This document shows positions 5,928-6,952 of a stretch of 6,952 bases of DNA, piece after piece. Source of the stretch: Gammaproteobacteria bacterium (lineage in GTDB: Bacteria > Pseudomonadota > Gammaproteobacteria > Granulosicoccales > Granulosicoccaceae); NCBI GenBank assembly GCA_020444765.1, contig JAGRHW010000185.1, forward strand, positions 1 to 6,952. The letters are read 5' to 3'. Below the pieces are notes generated by a model. It searched no databases. It was not told the origin of the DNA and was given only the letters and a program-made list of their open reading frames with translations. A program made the translations under genes and the position numbers. Positions within the stretch are counted from its first letter, which is position 1, and each line of letters begins with the position of its first letter.

Positions 5928-6683
5928 TTATTCATATAACAATTTTACTGCAATAATCAGCGTCAGACTGATGATCACCGGTTTGACAAGCCTGGCTCCG
6001 TGCTTCAGAACCAGCCCCGAGCCAAGCCGCGCGCCGATGATCTGCCCCAGGGCCATCACCAGCGCCAGCGACCACAGCACGTGCCCGCCGCTGATAAAGA
6101 CCACCACCGAAACAAAATTCGTCATCAACACCAGCGGCTTGGTATGCGCGGTCGCCCGGCGCATATTATAGCCCCGCAGGCCGGCAAAGGCTGCCGCGCA
6201 GAACGAGCCCATGCCGGGACCGAAAAACCCGCCATAAAACCCGGCTCCGCCACCGACCAGCGCACCAAAACCGTGCTTACCCAGTCGTGGCGGCGAATTG
6301 CGGTCTGAAATTCGCGGTGAAAACGCCAGATACAGGGCAACGACGATCAATAAAAACGGCAGCAGCGATTCCAGCACACCGGCATCCATCGACTGGATGA
6401 GCAGGGTTCCGGCGACCGCGCCCGGCACCGCCCAGAGCATGGCCGGAATCAGCGTATCGAACTGGATTTGCCCGTTGCGGAAATAATTGACCGCCGACGA
6501 CAGCGTGCCGAACACGCTCTGCACCTTGTTGGTCGCCAGCGCATTAACCGGCGGTACGCCAAGCCACAGTAACACCGGCAGAACGATCAAGCCGCCTGCC
6601 CCGGCAATCGAACTGATAAAAGCGCCAAACGTCGCAACCACGAAAAGAAGGGCCAGAGCCGAAAGGGAAAGGTCGATGATCAA
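5928..6683 (-). CDS. yfcA: YfcA-like TSUP (TauE/SafE) family permease
   Basis: This 251-residue inner-membrane protein of the TauE/SafE (TSUP) family has about eight hydrophobic segments. Two family repeats are clear: SSIAGAGGLIVLPVLLWLGVPPVNALATNKVQS near the N-terminus (24-56) and GGGAGFYGGFFGPGMGSF (144-161) in the second half. ATAHTKPLVLMTNF (177-190) and GQIIGARLGSGLVLKHG (213-229) follow. It matches what I recall of E. coli YfcA nearly end to end, including the final KLLYE. TSUP proteins are linked to export or uptake of sulfite, sulfoacetate and other organic anions, but YfcA itself has no settled substrate. The start is TTG at 6683, which aligns with the YfcA N-terminus; the nearest purine-rich site (AAAGG) is only 2 bases away, so initiation may be inefficient. 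The hydrolase follows 57 bases downstream. Confidence 0.94.
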   Translation of the reverse strand: MIIDLSLSALALLFVVATFGAFISSIAGAGGLIVLPVLLWLGVPPVNALATNKVQSVFGTLSSAVNYFRNGQIQFDTLIPAMLWAVPGAVAGTLLIQSMDAGVLESLLPFLLIVVALYLAFSPRISDRNSPPRLGKHGFGALVGGGAGFYGGFFGPGMGSFCAAAFAGLRGYNMRRATAHTKPLVLMTNFVSVVVFISGGHVLWSLALVMALGQIIGARLGSGLVLKHGARLVKPVIISLTLIIAVKLLYE

Positions 6684-6708
6684 CGCCTTTGCAGAAGAAT
6701 AAGCTGCA

Positions 6709-6739
6709 ATTTTACAACGACACGGCCGGCGACGGACAA
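6709..6739 (-). promoter_or_regulatory. Weak candidate promoter of the YfcA-like gene
   Basis: On the minus strand, TTGTCC (6734-6739, 4 of 6 to the -35), a long 19-base spacer and TAAAAT (6709-6714, 5 of 6) point toward the TTG at 6683. That leaves a leader of only about 20 bases, and the spacer is outside the optimum. Confidence 0.3.
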
Positions 6740-6756
6740 CTCTCTCGACCTGGTGC

Positions 6757-6775
6757 CGCCGGTCGTTTTCCGGCG
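6757..6775. repeat. Inverted repeat in the divergent intergenic region
   Basis: CGCCGG (6757-6762) and CCGGCG (6770-6775) pair perfectly with a T-rich 7-base loop. It lies between the two predicted divergent promoters. No regulator can be named. Confidence 0.4.
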
Positions 6776-6798
6776 ACTATACAATCAGATCAGATAGC

Positions 6799-6828
6799 TT
6801 GAGCAACGGCGGCACGCCGTCGTAGAAT
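6799..6828 (+). promoter_or_regulatory. Predicted promoter of the right-edge gene, with dyad in the spacer
   Basis: TTGAGC (6799-6804, 4 of 6), an 18-base spacer and TAGAAT (6823-6828, 5 of 6) direct transcription to the right, about 64 bases before the ATG at 6893. The spacer holds ACGGCG-GCA-CGCCGT (6806-6820), a perfect inverted repeat centred almost exactly between the two boxes. Confidence 0.5.
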
Positions 6829-6892
6829 ATGCGCCGCTCTGAAGCCCGGCAAGTCGCCGCACCGATCCAGTTCGCCCGCCCGGAAGAAACCC

Positions 6893-6952
6893 ATGAACAT
6901 TGAAAAACTACAGGCGCTCTCGGCGCAAATCCGCAGTAACCGGGTTTTCGAA
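6893..6952 (+). CDS. Unidentified gene, first 20 codons only
   Basis: An ATG with GGAAG 6 bases upstream (6882-6886) opens a frame that runs off the right edge. The visible product is MNIEKLQALSAQIRSNRVFE, an amphipathic, probably helical start without a signal peptide, so a cytoplasmic protein is likely. A good promoter precedes it and it diverges from the YfcA-like gene. Twenty residues are too few to assign a family. Confidence 0.7.
   Translation, partial: MNIEKLQALSAQIRSNRVFE

Noticed and set aside
5075..5956. A 293-codon plus-strand frame opposite the hydrolase
   Set aside because: It is antisense to a gene with a complete catalytic triad; its composition is Arg- and Ser-rich and no family is recognisable.

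Overview
The window reads as a chromosomal stretch of a moderately GC-rich gammaproteobacterium. The FKBP-type isomerase, the OsmC-family protein and the YfcA-like permease all resemble gammaproteobacterial versions. GC looks to be in the high fifties by eye; I did not compute it. No rRNA, tRNA, insertion sequence, phage gene or CRISPR array is visible. Most genes lie on the minus strand; only the FKBP isomerase and a truncated gene at the right edge are on the plus strand.

Layout from left to right: (1) 1-209 (-), the 5' part of a small lipoprotein gene that runs off the left edge. (2) 241-774 (-), a single-domain PqiA-family membrane protein just upstream of the lipoprotein. (3) 910-1386 (+), a membrane-anchored FKBP-type peptidyl-prolyl isomerase, divergent from the PqiA gene. 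(4) 1402-3198 (-), a SulP-family anion transporter with a C-terminal STAS domain, convergent with the isomerase. (5) 3265-4194 (-), an exported or membrane-anchored protein whose C-terminal half resembles VasI/TagO of type VI secretion clusters, with no other type VI gene in the window. (6) 4195-4430, a non-coding stretch rich in inverted repeats, holding a likely promoter for gene 5 and possibly the end of the osmC transcript. (7) 4431-4868 (-), an OsmC-family protein. (8) 4965-5870 (-), an alpha/beta hydrolase. (9) 5928-6683 (-), a YfcA-like TauE/SafE (TSUP) permease. (10) 6684-6892, a divergent regulatory stretch. (11) 6893-6952 (+), the first 20 codons of an unidentified gene.

Plausible transcription units are PqiA plus lipoprotein, VasI/TagO-like plus SulP, and TSUP permease plus hydrolase, with osmC probably on its own promoter. 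Two families often linked to sulfur oxyanions, SulP and TSUP, flank an OsmC thiol-peroxidase-type protein. A sulfur or redox theme is possible, but it is inference and each gene also makes sense as ordinary housekeeping. I found no convincing new multi-gene system. The most unusual elements are the orphan VasI/TagO-like gene and the perfect 10-bp inverted repeat over its predicted promoter.
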